The position numbers and the translations under genes are program-made. Shown here piece by piece: positions 1-7,796 of a stretch of DNA of 32,486 bases (position 1 is the stretch's first letter; each line of letters starts with the position of its first letter). The notes under the pieces are model-generated. The model searched no databases. It had not been told where the DNA came from and worked only from the letters and a program-made list of their open reading frames with translations. This DNA is from Akkermansia sp. (lineage in GTDB: Bacteria; Verrucomicrobiota; Verrucomicrobiia; Verrucomicrobiales; Akkermansiaceae), in contig JALFWB010000009.1 of the NCBI GenBank assembly GCA_022787425.1, positions 1 to 32,486 on the forward strand. Reading direction: 5' to 3'.

Positions 1-2
1 CT

Positions 3-215
3 TCCGAGCGAGGAAGCAACGAAAACGCGAACCGCCTGATCCGTCGTTTCCTGCCGAAGGGAACTCCTTTATCTGACCTCAAGCAGGAAGATGTCGACGT
101 CCTTGCCATGTGGATAAATTGTTATCCGCGCGCGATATTCAGAGGTCAATCATCCCGCAGTAAAACAAAAGCCTTTGGATTCCATTTTCGCAAAAAGAAG
201 GAGGCATGTCAATAA
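3..215 (+). CDS. IS30-family transposase, C-terminal end (5' part outside the window)
   Basis: The frame open from base 3 reads SERGSNENANRLIRRFLPKG and stops with TAA at 213-215. The block GSNENANRLIRRFLPKGT is the signature found just after the catalytic Glu of IS30-family DDE transposases, where it normally reads G(T/S)NEN.NGLIRRFLPKGT. Downstream comes an Asp/Glu helix (residues DLKQEDVDVLAMWINCYPRA), as in the family. The last 30 residues are very basic and lack the usual RPRK.LG..TP ending, so the 3' end may be diverged or degraded. Only the last 70 residues are in the window, so activity cannot be judged. The short ORFs just downstream look like host sequence cut by this element. Confidence 0.8.
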   Translation, partial: SERGSNENANRLIRRFLPKGTPLSDLKQEDVDVLAMWINCYPRAIFRGQSSRSKTKAFGFHFRKKKEACQ

Positions 216-279
216 TCACGTCATATGGTGCATTTAGGCTTGCAAAGAACAATCCATATGCGAGTCGAACGATATTCCG

Positions 280-456
280 ATGCCGTCGGATTTTCGCAAG
301 GTGAAGCCTCATGGTTTAGCCATCTACTCGCAGGGCAATCTCCGCATCTACCCGGCAATGATGAAAGAGACGTTTGCGGATGAATTTTCAGGGACTGTTT
401 TAAGCCAAGGACCTGAATTCGAAAGGTGGGTCAAAGACTATTACGAGGAGGAGTAA
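280..456 (+). CDS. Small hypothetical ORF, possibly 5'-truncated by the IS30 element
   Basis: A 58-codon frame starts MPSDFRKVKPHGLAIYSQG and ends WVKDYYEEE, with stop TAA at 454-456. The composition is protein-like (mixed hydrophobic and charged, acidic C-terminus), but I recognise no family. There is no Shine-Dalgarno sequence before the ATG, and the frame stays open upstream to a TAG at 235-237 without another ATG. That fits a gene whose 5' end was lost to the neighbouring IS30 insertion. The next ORF starts 3 bases after its stop, suggesting they were once coupled. An overlapping frame from ATG 258 is also open but looks less protein-like. Confidence 0.35.
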   Translation: MPSDFRKVKPHGLAIYSQGNLRIYPAMMKETFADEFSGTVLSQGPEFERWVKDYYEEE

Positions 457-459
457 TGA

Positions 460-556
460 ATGAGTAAAGGAAGCCCCCGTTTTTCTTGAATCGCCTGAGA
501 AGATTACAGAAGCAATCAAGAGACGGCTATCGGGGGTGGAGGTGTCTACTTTTTAG
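460..556 (+). pseudogene. Small ORF readable only with a +1 shift at a T run
   Basis: The ATG at 460 reads MSKGSPRFS and then hits TGA at 487-489. If one T of the run TTTTT (480-484) is skipped, the frame continues LESPEKITEAIKRRLSGVEV and ends at TAG 554-556, giving a coherent basic amphipathic peptide of about 31 residues. The start lies 3 bases after the stop of the preceding ORF. Either this is a decayed gene with a one-base change, a sequencing error in a CCCCC-G-TTTTT stretch, or a programmed +1 shift. No family is recognised, and decay next to an IS30 element is the simplest reading. Confidence 0.3.
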
Positions 557-579
557 TGTACCGACGGCATTTTTTTTGC

Positions 580-608
580 TTGACATTGCGGGGAAATCGG
601 TGCATGCT
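580..608 (+). promoter_or_regulatory. Promoter of the L,D-transpeptidase gene
   Basis: A perfect -35 TTGACA (580-585) and a weaker -10 CATGCT (603-608) are separated by 17 bp. The predicted start of transcription is near 615, only about 7 bases before the ATG at 622. Confidence 0.6.
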
Positions 609-621
609 CAGGAGCGCGCGC

Positions 622-1215
622 ATGTGTATGAACGCCTACAGCACCATCTTCGCGGCCTGTGCCGCCCTGCTCCTCAGCTCGTGCGGGGAGGTGCGGGGCT
701 ATGCTTTCTCCCGAGAAACGGGGGAGTACACGCCCCAACAATTCGTGAACCAGGGTTACTGGGATGCGGCGGCGGCAGCGAGCTGCACCGGGCCGCGCTG
801 CATTGTGGTGGACACGCACCGTCAGCAGGTTGACTACTTCATCGGGGAGACGCAGGTAGGCTTTTCCACCTGCTCCACGGGCACTGCGGGACGCTCCACG
901 CCCAAGGGGACATACAAGGTGCTGGAGAAGGACGCCGACCACGTCTCCTCCACCTACGGCAGCATTGTGGACCGGGACGGCAATGTGCTGGTAGCCTCGT
1001 ACTCACAGAAGAACGGGGGCAGCATCCCCCCGGGTGGCATCTACCGAGGAGCGCCCATGAACCACGCCATGCAGCTCACCACCTGGGGCATCTGGATGCA
1101 CGAAGGGGATGTGACCGGCGCGCCGGAGAGCCACGGCTGCATACGGCTGCCGGCGGAGATGGCGAAGGTGTTTTTCGAGAACACCCCCATCGGCACCGCG
1201 GTCATTGTGCGCTGA
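622..1215 (+). CDS. L,D-transpeptidase (YkuD domain) lipoprotein
   Basis: Predicted envelope enzyme that cross-links peptidoglycan (3-3 links) or attaches proteins to it by acyl transfer through a catalytic cysteine. The 197-residue protein has a lipoprotein signal ending in the lipobox LSSC (mature Cys21). The YkuD catalytic fold covers about residues 58-197. The signature SHGCIRL is at 170-176, with the nucleophile Cys173 and His171; an earlier conserved His160 sits in WMHEG. The conserved segment TGTAGRSTPKGTY (86-98) is also seen. I chose ATG 622 because it has AGGAG 7 bases upstream and gives a clean signal peptide; ATG 604 is an in-frame alternative, and ATGs further upstream would lie inside the promoter. 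It is followed after 53 bases by the M16 protease gene on the same strand, which probably has its own -10. The exact substrate is not predictable. Confidence 0.9.
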   Translation: MCMNAYSTIFAACAALLLSSCGEVRGYAFSRETGEYTPQQFVNQGYWDAAAAASCTGPRCIVVDTHRQQVDYFIGETQVGFSTCSTGTAGRSTPKGTYKVLEKDADHVSSTYGSIVDRDGNVLVASYSQKNGGSIPPGGIYRGAPMNHAMQLTTWGIWMHEGDVTGAPESHGCIRLPAEMAKVFFENTPIGTAVIVR

Positions 1216-1254
1216 TGCGCGTAATCCGGTGAAAGACCGGCCCGCGGCGGCGCG

Positions 1255-1260
1255 TATACT
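1255..1260 (+). promoter_or_regulatory. Candidate -10 element of the M16 protease gene
   Basis: TATACT lies 8 bases before the ATG at 1269, but no good -35 is seen 16-18 bp upstream. If used, the transcript would start at about 1267 and be almost leaderless. Confidence 0.35.
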
Positions 1261-1268
1261 ATGGGCAA

Positions 1269-4121
1269 ATGAAATACGCCGCCCTCAGCTTCATCCTCCT
1301 CCCGGCCGTCACGGTGCTTGCGCCCCTGCATGCCCAAGACGCCGCGCCGCCCGCCCCGCAGCAGCAGAGCGCACTCGCGCCCCTGCGCCAAGACCCCCTG
1401 CTGCACACCGGCACCCTGCCGAACGGCCTGCGCTACATCATCCGCCGCACGGAGGAACCCAAGGACCGGGGCAGCCTGCGCATGTTCATCAACGTCGGCT
1501 CGCTCGATGAGCCCCGAGAGCTCGCGGGGGTGACGCACCTGCTGGAGCACCTGGTCTTTAACGGCAGCAGGCACTACAAGCGCGGCGAGCTCATCCCGGC
1601 CATGCAACGGCTCGGCCTCGGCTTCGGGGGAGATGCCAATGCGTTCACCTCACTCCGCCACACCAGCTTTCAGCTTGCCCTGCCCTCCATGAACCCGCAG
1701 ACCGTCGGCAGCGCCATGACCATCCTGCGCGACTTTGCAGACGGAGCCACCCTGACACCCGAGGCCCTGGAGCACGAGCGCGGCATCATCATCAGCGAGA
1801 TGAAACAGCGGGACTCCGCGACCTACCGCGCTACCCTGGCGCACCTAGGCCAGATGACGGAGGGCACCTGCCTGGCGCAGAGCATGCCCATCGGCACCGA
1901 GGAAGTCATCCGCAACATTTCCATCGAGTCCGTGCAGGAGTACTACCGCACCCACTATGTACCCCGCAACATTACTGTGGTGCTTACGGGTGACATGGAC
2001 CCCGCGCAGGGGCGGCAGTGGATCGAGGAGCACTTCGGCGACATGGAAGACCGACCCGCGCCGCAGGCCCCGTCCATCGGCACGGTGAACAACTACGGCC
2101 CGAGCGAGCTCATCATCCCGAACCCGGAGATGGCGAACACGAGCCTGGTGCTCACCTGCACGGCCCCCTACCCCACGCAGCCGGACAATGCGGAGGAGCG
2201 GGTGCAGGGGCTCATCCGCGATATGGCCCTCACCATCCTGAACGGCAGACTGGGCAAGATTGCCAAGCAACCGATGAGCTGCTTTGCGCTGGGCGAGGCC
2301 GCCTACAAGCCGATGTTCAACACCGTGTACGGCTTCAGCGTCTCGCTCTCCACCATGCCGACCCGCTGGCCGGAGGCCATGCGCACCGCCGAGCAGGAGC
2401 TGCGCAAGGCGGTACAGTTCGGCTTCCTGCCCTCCGAGATCACCACCACGCTGAATACCTTTGAAAAGATGCACCGCACGGCGGAGGAGACTTGGCCGGG
2501 CATCTCTGCGGATAACATGGCGGAGCGCATCATGCGCAGTCTGGACCGGCAGGTGGTGTTCAACGACCCGCACGAGGCGCGCAGACTCTTTGAAGAAGCG
2601 CGCCGCCGCGTTCAGGCGAATCCGGATGCCGTGCGGCAGGCCCTCGCTGCCATTTACGACCCGCAGCGGCTCAAGATAACGGTTATGGGCAAGCTGCCGG
2701 AGGTGCTGACGGGGGAGGAGCTGCGCGGCGTCTTTACCCAATCTGCCCAAACGGAGGTGAAGCCGAACGCCGAAGAAGCGGTGCGGCCCTTTGCCTACAC
2801 GGAACCGGAGGGGCCCGTCGCAACCATCACGCAGCGCTCCTACCTGCAGAGCTACGATGTCACCTGCCTGGTGCTCTCCAACGGGGTGCGCGTGAACCTC
2901 AAGCCCGTGTCACGTGCACACGGTAACATTTGTGTGAACGCGGCGGTAGACGGCGGCAACCTGCGCCTGATGAGCAAACCCGGGCTCGCCATGGTCACCC
3001 AATCCGTCATGCAGAACGGCGGCCTGCAGGCGCACAGCCGGGAGGAGCTGGGGACTATTCTGGCCGGGCATGATGTGGGCATGGACTTTAAGCCGGACAC
3101 GCGCCACTTTAACTTTACCGCCTTCACGGGCAAGCAGGACCTGGAGCTGCAATGCCGCCTGCTCACCGCCGCCATCCTCCACCCCGGTTACGCCAAGGAC
3201 GGCGCCATGCTGGTGGGCCGCAAGATGCCCGCCATCATCAACAAAATGCGCACCACGCCGGAGGCCTGCTTCAGCGATGCACGCAAGTCCTTCCTCTTCG
3301 GCAACGACCCGCGCTTCGTCATGCCCGGCATGCACGATGTCGCCAAGCTGCGGGTGGCGGATGTGCAGCAGGCCATGGAGCCCTACCTCAAGGACGGCGC
3401 GGTGGAGGTGTCGCTGGTGGGCGATTTCGAGCTCAAGACCGCCATCGACATCGTGCTGCGCACCTTCGGCACCATGCCGCAGCGCAAGCCCGCCTTCACC
3501 CCCACCACGCCGGAGGAACGCACCGTGCAATTCGGCCCCTGGGGCCGCTCCGCCGTGGTGAATTACCACTCCGCGCTGGACAGAACCATCGTGGCGCACA
3601 TCTTCCACGCCGGCAACGGTACGGACCGCCACCGCAACCGCCGCCTGCAGGTGCTGACGGCCATTGCACAGAGCCGACTCTTCAACACCATCCGCGCCAC
3701 CCTCGGGGAAGGCTACGCCCCCATGGCGGAGTACGAGCCGCGCTCCGAGTTCACGGATGCTGCCACCCTCGTGCTCTACAGCCCCGGCGTGGTCGCCAAC
3801 ACCGATGTCGTCTCCCGGGCCTTCAACACCGTGGTGGATGAGCTGGGCACGGGCAACATCACGCAGGAGGAGCTGGAGCTGGCCCTCAAGCCCTACATCG
3901 CGCAGGCAAACAAGGCCTCGCAGGATGCCGGCTACTGGGCTTCCTCCCTCCGCTACCTCCAGAACGAACCCGGCTCCCTGGACGCCGCCTTTGACTGGGT
4001 GCCCGATGCCTACACCATCACCCTGGCGGAGGTTCAACAACTCGCCCGCGAGCTCTTCAGCCCCGAGACCCGCCGGGTCAATCGCCTCTTGGTCGCACCC
4101 GCCGGAGCGGGGCAGCCCTGA
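1269..4121 (+). CDS. Exported M16 (pitrilysin/PqqL-like) zinc metalloprotease
   Basis: A 950-residue protease predicted to act in the periplasm on peptides or unfolded polypeptides. Residues 1-22 form a signal peptide ending in LHA before QDAAPP. The N-terminal M16 lobe begins near residue 48 (TLPNGLRYIIRR). It has the inverted zinc motif H90-x-x-E93-H94 (THLLEHLVF); the third zinc ligand is probably Glu170 in the EHERGIII segment, 76 residues later as expected. A second, M16-C-like lobe follows (YYRTHYVPRNITVVLTGD). The C-terminal half (from about residue 535) is an inactive M16 pair lacking HxxEH. Length and layout match the periplasmic PqqL/YhjJ-type proteases of about 930 residues. The ATG at 1269 directly precedes the signal peptide; no Shine-Dalgarno is evident. 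The gene ends at a shared bidirectional terminator. Confidence 0.9.
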   Translation: MKYAALSFILLPAVTVLAPLHAQDAAPPAPQQQSALAPLRQDPLLHTGTLPNGLRYIIRRTEEPKDRGSLRMFINVGSLDEPRELAGVTHLLEHLVFNGSRHYKRGELIPAMQRLGLGFGGDANAFTSLRHTSFQLALPSMNPQTVGSAMTILRDFADGATLTPEALEHERGIIISEMKQRDSATYRATLAHLGQMTEGTCLAQSMPIGTEEVIRNISIESVQEYYRTHYVPRNITVVLTGDMDPAQGRQWIEEHFGDMEDRPAPQAPSIGTVNNYGPSELIIPNPEMANTSLVLTCTAPYPTQPDNAEERVQGLIRDMALTILNGRLGKIAKQPMSCFALGEAAYKPMFNTVYGFSVSLSTMPTRWPEAMRTAEQELRKAVQFGFLPSEITTTLNTFEKMHRTAEETWPGISADNMAERIMRSLDRQVVFNDPHEARRLFEEARRRVQANPDAVRQALAAIYDPQRLKITVMGKLPEVLTGEELRGVFTQSAQTEVKPNAEEAVRPFAYTEPEGPVATITQRSYLQSYDVTCLVLSNGVRVNLKPVSRAHGNICVNAAVDGGNLRLMSKPGLAMVTQSVMQNGGLQAHSREELGTILAGHDVGMDFKPDTRHFNFTAFTGKQDLELQCRLLTAAILHPGYAKDGAMLVGRKMPAIINKMRTTPEACFSDARKSFLFGNDPRFVMPGMHDVAKLRVADVQQAMEPYLKDGAVEVSLVGDFELKTAIDIVLRTFGTMPQRKPAFTPTTPEERTVQFGPWGRSAVVNYHSALDRTIVAHIFHAGNGTDRHRNRRLQVLTAIAQSRLFNTIRATLGEGYAPMAEYEPRSEFTDAATLVLYSPGVVANTDVVSRAFNTVVDELGTGNITQEELELALKPYIAQANKASQDAGYWASSLRYLQNEPGSLDAAFDWVPDAYTITLAEVQQLARELFSPETRRVNRLLVAPAGAGQP

Positions 4122-4271
4122 TGCCGAACCAATAATTCCTCTGAAAAAAAATCGACTTTCTTTGAACGAATCTCCGATTGGGGTGTCTCACCTGATACAG
4201 AGGTTATGGGTTTGCTTCAAGCCCGCCTTTTCGGAAAGTAGTTTTTCATGTAAACAGAGTTGATTGGTGAG

Positions 4272-4301
4272 AAGCCGGGACGTTGGGAAACGTCCCGGCT
4301 T
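4272..4301. terminator. Bidirectional hairpin terminator between convergent genes
   Basis: A perfect 13-bp stem (4272-4284 with 4289-4301) closed by a GGGA tetraloop sits between the M16 gene (+) and the 4317-5927 gene (-). The tail on the + side is only TTATTGC, so termination there is supported by stem strength more than by a U tract. Confidence 0.75.
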
Positions 4302-4316
4302 ATTGCATAACCGGGA

Positions 4317-5927
4317 TCAGAGGTTATCCCAGATGAATTTCTTTACCACAATCACCAGGAAGACAATCCAGAACAGACGCTCAAAGAGGCCTGCGCGCTT
4401 TCCGTTCTTGTCTAACATGACCCCTATGGCGGGGCTGTAGTTCTCACTGAAGAGGTAGAAAACCTCGTCCGCACTCAGGCCCTTGGAGTCGGGGAAATCG
4501 CTCCATTTCACGAAAGCATGCCCTTGAGGCTCTATCGTGATGGGGGTATTCGAGCGGACATCATTCTGTTTGAGGATTGTAATACCGGAAACAGGCTGTT
4601 CACCGACATTGATGATGAGCAACTGATAGCCACCGAAAAGCCCCTTATCCCAGGCTAACAACAGGGGCGGCGGCGAGCACTCTGCGTCAAGGAACTGCGG
4701 GACGGTCATGTAGCTGAAATCCTCGTAGTCGATCATGCTTTTTCGGCCATCATACGACACCTCCACCATCATACGGTCCCCCACGGGAATCTGATGCTCA
4801 TCAAAGGGAACATCCACCTCCTCCCCGGGCGGAATGGCCTGCTCGATGCGGAAGGTCTGATCATAATCCTGCTCACCAATGCAGACACGAAGATTGAAAA
4901 AAGGAATAGCCGTGTCTCCGTTATTCTGAATGGAAATACGGGGAGGCAGTGCCGTATTGACCAAATCCTCCACCTTCATATCATCTGCCACCTCGCGCGA
5001 ATAAACACGGTATGCAACGGAAAATATGTTAGCATGAATCCTGATAAGACACTTGAGATCATCCGGTGCCGGAATAAGACTCCCCCCCAGCTGAGCCGAA
5101 TCCCACATTCGAGCGGCATCCTCATCCTCGCCTGTAATCAGGAGTCGCCTCAACAAGAACGATGTATGGGGAACGATGGTCGAGGCCCGTAAAATCAGTT
5201 GCTTTCCCTGCTCCGGATCGGGAGGGAAGAGCACGGCATCATCGTCATCCATCATGTACATGCCCATCAGCATCATGGCCAGCGGATCATTCTGTCGACA
5301 TCCTTCGCGGAGCAGAGCTCGCAACCTCTCTTTTTGCTCCTCATTCAGTTGCCCCGGCAAATCCGCCATAGCGGCAGCCTCCATGCCACAAGGGAAGACC
5401 GCACGCGGATCCTTGGCATATTGCCGGCACCAATATAACGCTTCCTCAGCCAACCCGAGGTCCTCCGTTATATCTCGGAGTGCGCTGAACCGCACATCCT
5501 CATCGATTCCCGGCAGAGGTGCAGCACACTCCTGCTTGGCTGTTTGAAGGTAGTTCCTACCCCGATTCCTATCCAGGGGTACGCCCTGCCCCTTGCAATA
5601 TAACCTGCCGAGGATCAGCGAGCCGAGGGGGCATTGACGGTCAAGCAGATACTGAGCCAACTCCAGTGCCTTTTCAAACTGTCTGGGGACGCCCTCTCCC
5701 CACATATAACAGTCAGCCAGCTCATAAGTACAGTTCAGATCACCGGCCTCATGGCCACGCTTATACAACTCCGCGACCAAACGAAAATCGATGGGCCGGC
5801 CGTTGTTCAATCGGAAGCAGTCTTCCGCCCGTTTTCTGTACAGCTCATACAGAGACGGCGTTCCCTCAGTCGCCGGGTATTCCTGCGATGCCTGTGTGTA
5901 GTATTGTTCGGATGTCGGTATCATCAT
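4317..5927 (-). CDS. Tail-anchored Sel1-repeat protein of unknown function
   Basis: A 536-residue protein without a signal peptide. Residues about 48-131 hold two Sel1-like (TPR-type) repeats, with the spaced pattern LADCYMWGEGV and LGRLYCKGQGVP; more helical repeats run to about residue 270. Residues about 320-480 are rich in beta strands and contain an Ig/CARDB-like stretch (ISIQNNGDTAIPFFNLRVC). The last about 25 residues are a single hydrophobic helix (LFWIVFLVIVV) followed by KKF, so the protein is probably held in the inner membrane by its C-terminus with the repeats in the cytoplasm. It is the last gene of a three-gene minus-strand operon, 15 bases after the 5943-6746 gene. Sel1 repeats usually bind proteins, so a scaffold role is plausible, but no specific function is known. 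Confidence 0.7.
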   Translation of the reverse strand: MMIPTSEQYYTQASQEYPATEGTPSLYELYRKRAEDCFRLNNGRPIDFRLVAELYKRGHEAGDLNCTYELADCYMWGEGVPRQFEKALELAQYLLDRQCPLGSLILGRLYCKGQGVPLDRNRGRNYLQTAKQECAAPLPGIDEDVRFSALRDITEDLGLAEEALYWCRQYAKDPRAVFPCGMEAAAMADLPGQLNEEQKERLRALLREGCRQNDPLAMMLMGMYMMDDDDAVLFPPDPEQGKQLILRASTIVPHTSFLLRRLLITGEDEDAARMWDSAQLGGSLIPAPDDLKCLIRIHANIFSVAYRVYSREVADDMKVEDLVNTALPPRISIQNNGDTAIPFFNLRVCIGEQDYDQTFRIEQAIPPGEEVDVPFDEHQIPVGDRMMVEVSYDGRKSMIDYEDFSYMTVPQFLDAECSPPPLLLAWDKGLFGGYQLLIINVGEQPVSGITILKQNDVRSNTPITIEPQGHAFVKWSDFPDSKGLSADEVFYLFSENYSPAIGVMLDKNGKRAGLFERLFWIVFLVIVVKKFIWDNL

Positions 5928-5942
5928 TTGTTTTTCTTGTTA

Positions 5943-6746
5943 TCATTCAGTCGCGTCCTTTTTCCTGAACAGGCGGCGCAGCAGAGCCCGCACGGCAGCG
6001 ATGCAGACACGAGGAATCCACAGCAGAACCCCGAGCACGATATTGGGGAAACGTATCATCACGCATACCAATAAGCCCAGCAGAAGCAAAGTCAGTATGG
6101 GGTGATTCCAAATCCATGCACCCACGCTTGCCAGATTACAGAGGAAATCCCATGGGCCATCGCTGACTGCGGCTGTGCTCATCACCATGGTGACCGCAGC
6201 CACAAGCCCTGCCGTTTGGGCGGTATGCAGCACACGCTCGACACTCGATGGGCTCATCTTGGAGAGCTTTTTGGCCGCATCATCACCCCCCTCTTGCACA
6301 ATGCGAGCCAAGTTTTTATAGTCGTCCGGATCTAACTTTCTCGTTAATTTGGAGGCGCAGATGGAGAGGCATTGCGCGGATTCGGTGCTCATGTTCTTCA
6401 GAGCACCGGCCACAGCGGCATCCGGGCAATGCTTCAACACATCATCAGCGATGTCCGCATGCCGCAGAAAAGCCTCTGCGGCGTCATCGCCGAGCTTTTC
6501 AACCATCTCGAGACGCTTGGGGTTGCGAGCCAGGCGCACAATGGCTTCATCGCCGTACTTGCTGACTACCCGCGCCACGACGGGAGACTCCTTGGCGGCC
6601 TGCCTCACCAAATCATCCGCCGCGCGACCGGCCACATTCGCTACCTTTTTTACCAGCGACGACAGCACCCCGCCTTCCGCACACGGGCTGAACACCATCA
6701 ACACCGCAGCCAACAGCATCACCCATATTCTCATCATCTTCATCAT
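5943..6746 (-). CDS. Exported helical membrane protein of unknown function
   Basis: A 267-residue protein beginning with a signal peptide (hydrophobic core WVMLLAAVLMVFSP, cleavage near CAEGG). Residues about 28-170 are a run of short helices with recurring GDDA/GDEA and DADIADDV-like units, reminiscent of helical solenoids. From about residue 175 there are two or three hydrophobic segments, including ILTLLLLGLLVCVMI and IVLGVLLWIPRVCIAAV, then a basic tail (RRLFRKKDATE). The likely layout is an exported helical domain fixed in the inner membrane. The ATG pair at the 5' end gives the natural signal peptide. It lies 6 bases after the upstream gene and 15 before the downstream Sel1 gene, which implies one transcript. 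I recognise no named family. Confidence 0.65.
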   Translation of the reverse strand: MMKMMRIWVMLLAAVLMVFSPCAEGGVLSSLVKKVANVAGRAADDLVRQAAKESPVVARVVSKYGDEAIVRLARNPKRLEMVEKLGDDAAEAFLRHADIADDVLKHCPDAAVAGALKNMSTESAQCLSICASKLTRKLDPDDYKNLARIVQEGGDDAAKKLSKMSPSSVERVLHTAQTAGLVAAVTMVMSTAAVSDGPWDFLCNLASVGAWIWNHPILTLLLLGLLVCVMIRFPNIVLGVLLWIPRVCIAAVRALLRRLFRKKDATE

Positions 6747-6752
6747 CGGCTT

Positions 6753-7568
6753 TTAACTCCATTCCTTGGCACGTTGATCCAGCACCTTCAGCATCACTTC
6801 CTCAAATTTTTGACGCATTTGCGCTGCATTCTTCTCCAACTGCTCGTTTAGCTGTTTCTCAACATCCGCCGTGGGATCCATGATGAGATCAGCCACCCAA
6901 CCGACCAGCAAACCGACCACAACAGAGATACCGCATGTAGCCCAACTGCTACCCGCAGACACGGTGATGATACTGCCGGAAACAGCTAACTCCGCCGCCA
7001 GGGCCCCGGCAATTTCCCCACCGAGATTGGCAGCAATGTCACAGGCAATCTGTTTCCATAGCTCATGACTCATCCCCGGCGGAATCTGAATCTTCCCGAC
7101 CTCAACCGGCGCGGCCTCGCGGTGCTTCCCGACAACAGGCCGCCCCAACTCACGAGCCATCCGATTCTCCTCATTCTTCCAATCCTCTACAACAAGGGAA
7201 ATATACTGCGCCAACAGCTTCTGATTCTCCGCAGGTGAGTACAGCCCCTCCTCCACCTGCTGCGTCACCCACGCATTCAGCTCCTCCTCGCTCCCGAACA
7301 CAGTCTTCCACTTAGCCGTCCAACCGGTGAGTGTCTCCGCCACCTCCTTGGAACGGCTCTTGCGCTGCAAAAACGCACCCTCAAATTCCTTAGCCCGCTG
7401 AGCAACGGCCTCCTGACACGTCTTCTTCCCCCTGCTGAACGCCTCCCTCGCAACCGGATCCCCCCCGCCCTCGCTCACATAGTCCTGAACGAAGTAGCCG
7501 ATAATCAAGCCCACAAAAAGAGCTATCAGCCAATTAACAATCCTTGTCCTCTTATGTTCGTGTTGCAT
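6753..7568 (-). CDS. Membrane-anchored coiled-coil protein of unknown function, first gene of the operon
   Basis: A 271-residue protein beginning MQHEHKRTR followed by one transmembrane helix (IVNWLIALFVGLIIGYF), so the N-terminus should be cytoplasmic and the rest periplasmic. Residues about 35-150 are helical and charged. Around 175-225 lies a small-residue-rich hydrophobic region (LGGEIAGALAAELAVSGS, then ISVVVGLLVGWVADLIM) that could insert into a membrane, then a C-terminal amphipathic coiled coil (VEKQLNEQLEKNAAQMRQKF). I start at ATG 7568; a GTG at 7577 is in frame 9 bases upstream. A promoter at 7597-7624 puts the transcript start near 7590. No family is recognised. The Gly/Ala-rich hydrophobic hairpin resembles glycine-zipper segments in general terms only. 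Confidence 0.65.
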   Translation of the reverse strand: MQHEHKRTRIVNWLIALFVGLIIGYFVQDYVSEGGGDPVAREAFSRGKKTCQEAVAQRAKEFEGAFLQRKSRSKEVAETLTGWTAKWKTVFGSEEELNAWVTQQVEEGLYSPAENQKLLAQYISLVVEDWKNEENRMARELGRPVVGKHREAAPVEVGKIQIPPGMSHELWKQIACDIAANLGGEIAGALAAELAVSGSIITVSAGSSWATCGISVVVGLLVGWVADLIMDPTADVEKQLNEQLEKNAAQMRQKFEEVMLKVLDQRAKEWS

Positions 7569-7596
7569 ATCACCCACCCCACCAAGGGCAGACTTC

Positions 7597-7624
7597 AGTA
7601 TACACAGAACTCAGCGAAACTCAA
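7597..7624 (-). promoter_or_regulatory. Promoter of the three-gene 7568-4317 operon
   Basis: On the minus strand TTGAGT (7624-7619) and TATACT (7602-7597) are separated by 16 bp, and TG lies directly before the -10. The predicted leader is about 22 bases. Confidence 0.6.
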
Positions 7625-7669
7625 GCAAAAAAGATGTACTGTATATTATTTCCGCGGTTCTCCGGCAAG

Positions 7670-7694
7670 GGATGGGCAATATCCCCATCCTTTT
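7670..7694 (+). terminator. Weak candidate hairpin between the Sel1 gene and the three-gene operon
   Basis: A 7-bp stem, GGATGGG (7670-7676) with CCCATCC (7684-7690), is followed on the + strand by TTTT. Both neighbouring genes are on the minus strand, where the hairpin has no U tract. It may be a weak terminator of antisense transcription or chance. The rest of 7625-7796 shows nothing I can identify. Confidence 0.25.
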
Positions 7695-7796
7695 GGGAAC
7701 GAGGCCTCCACCCTTTAACGATCTGAGAGAGAAGGAAAACGACCCTGGACGAGGTCGTCTATTTCACCAAGAAAAGGCCCCGGCACAGGAGGAGAC

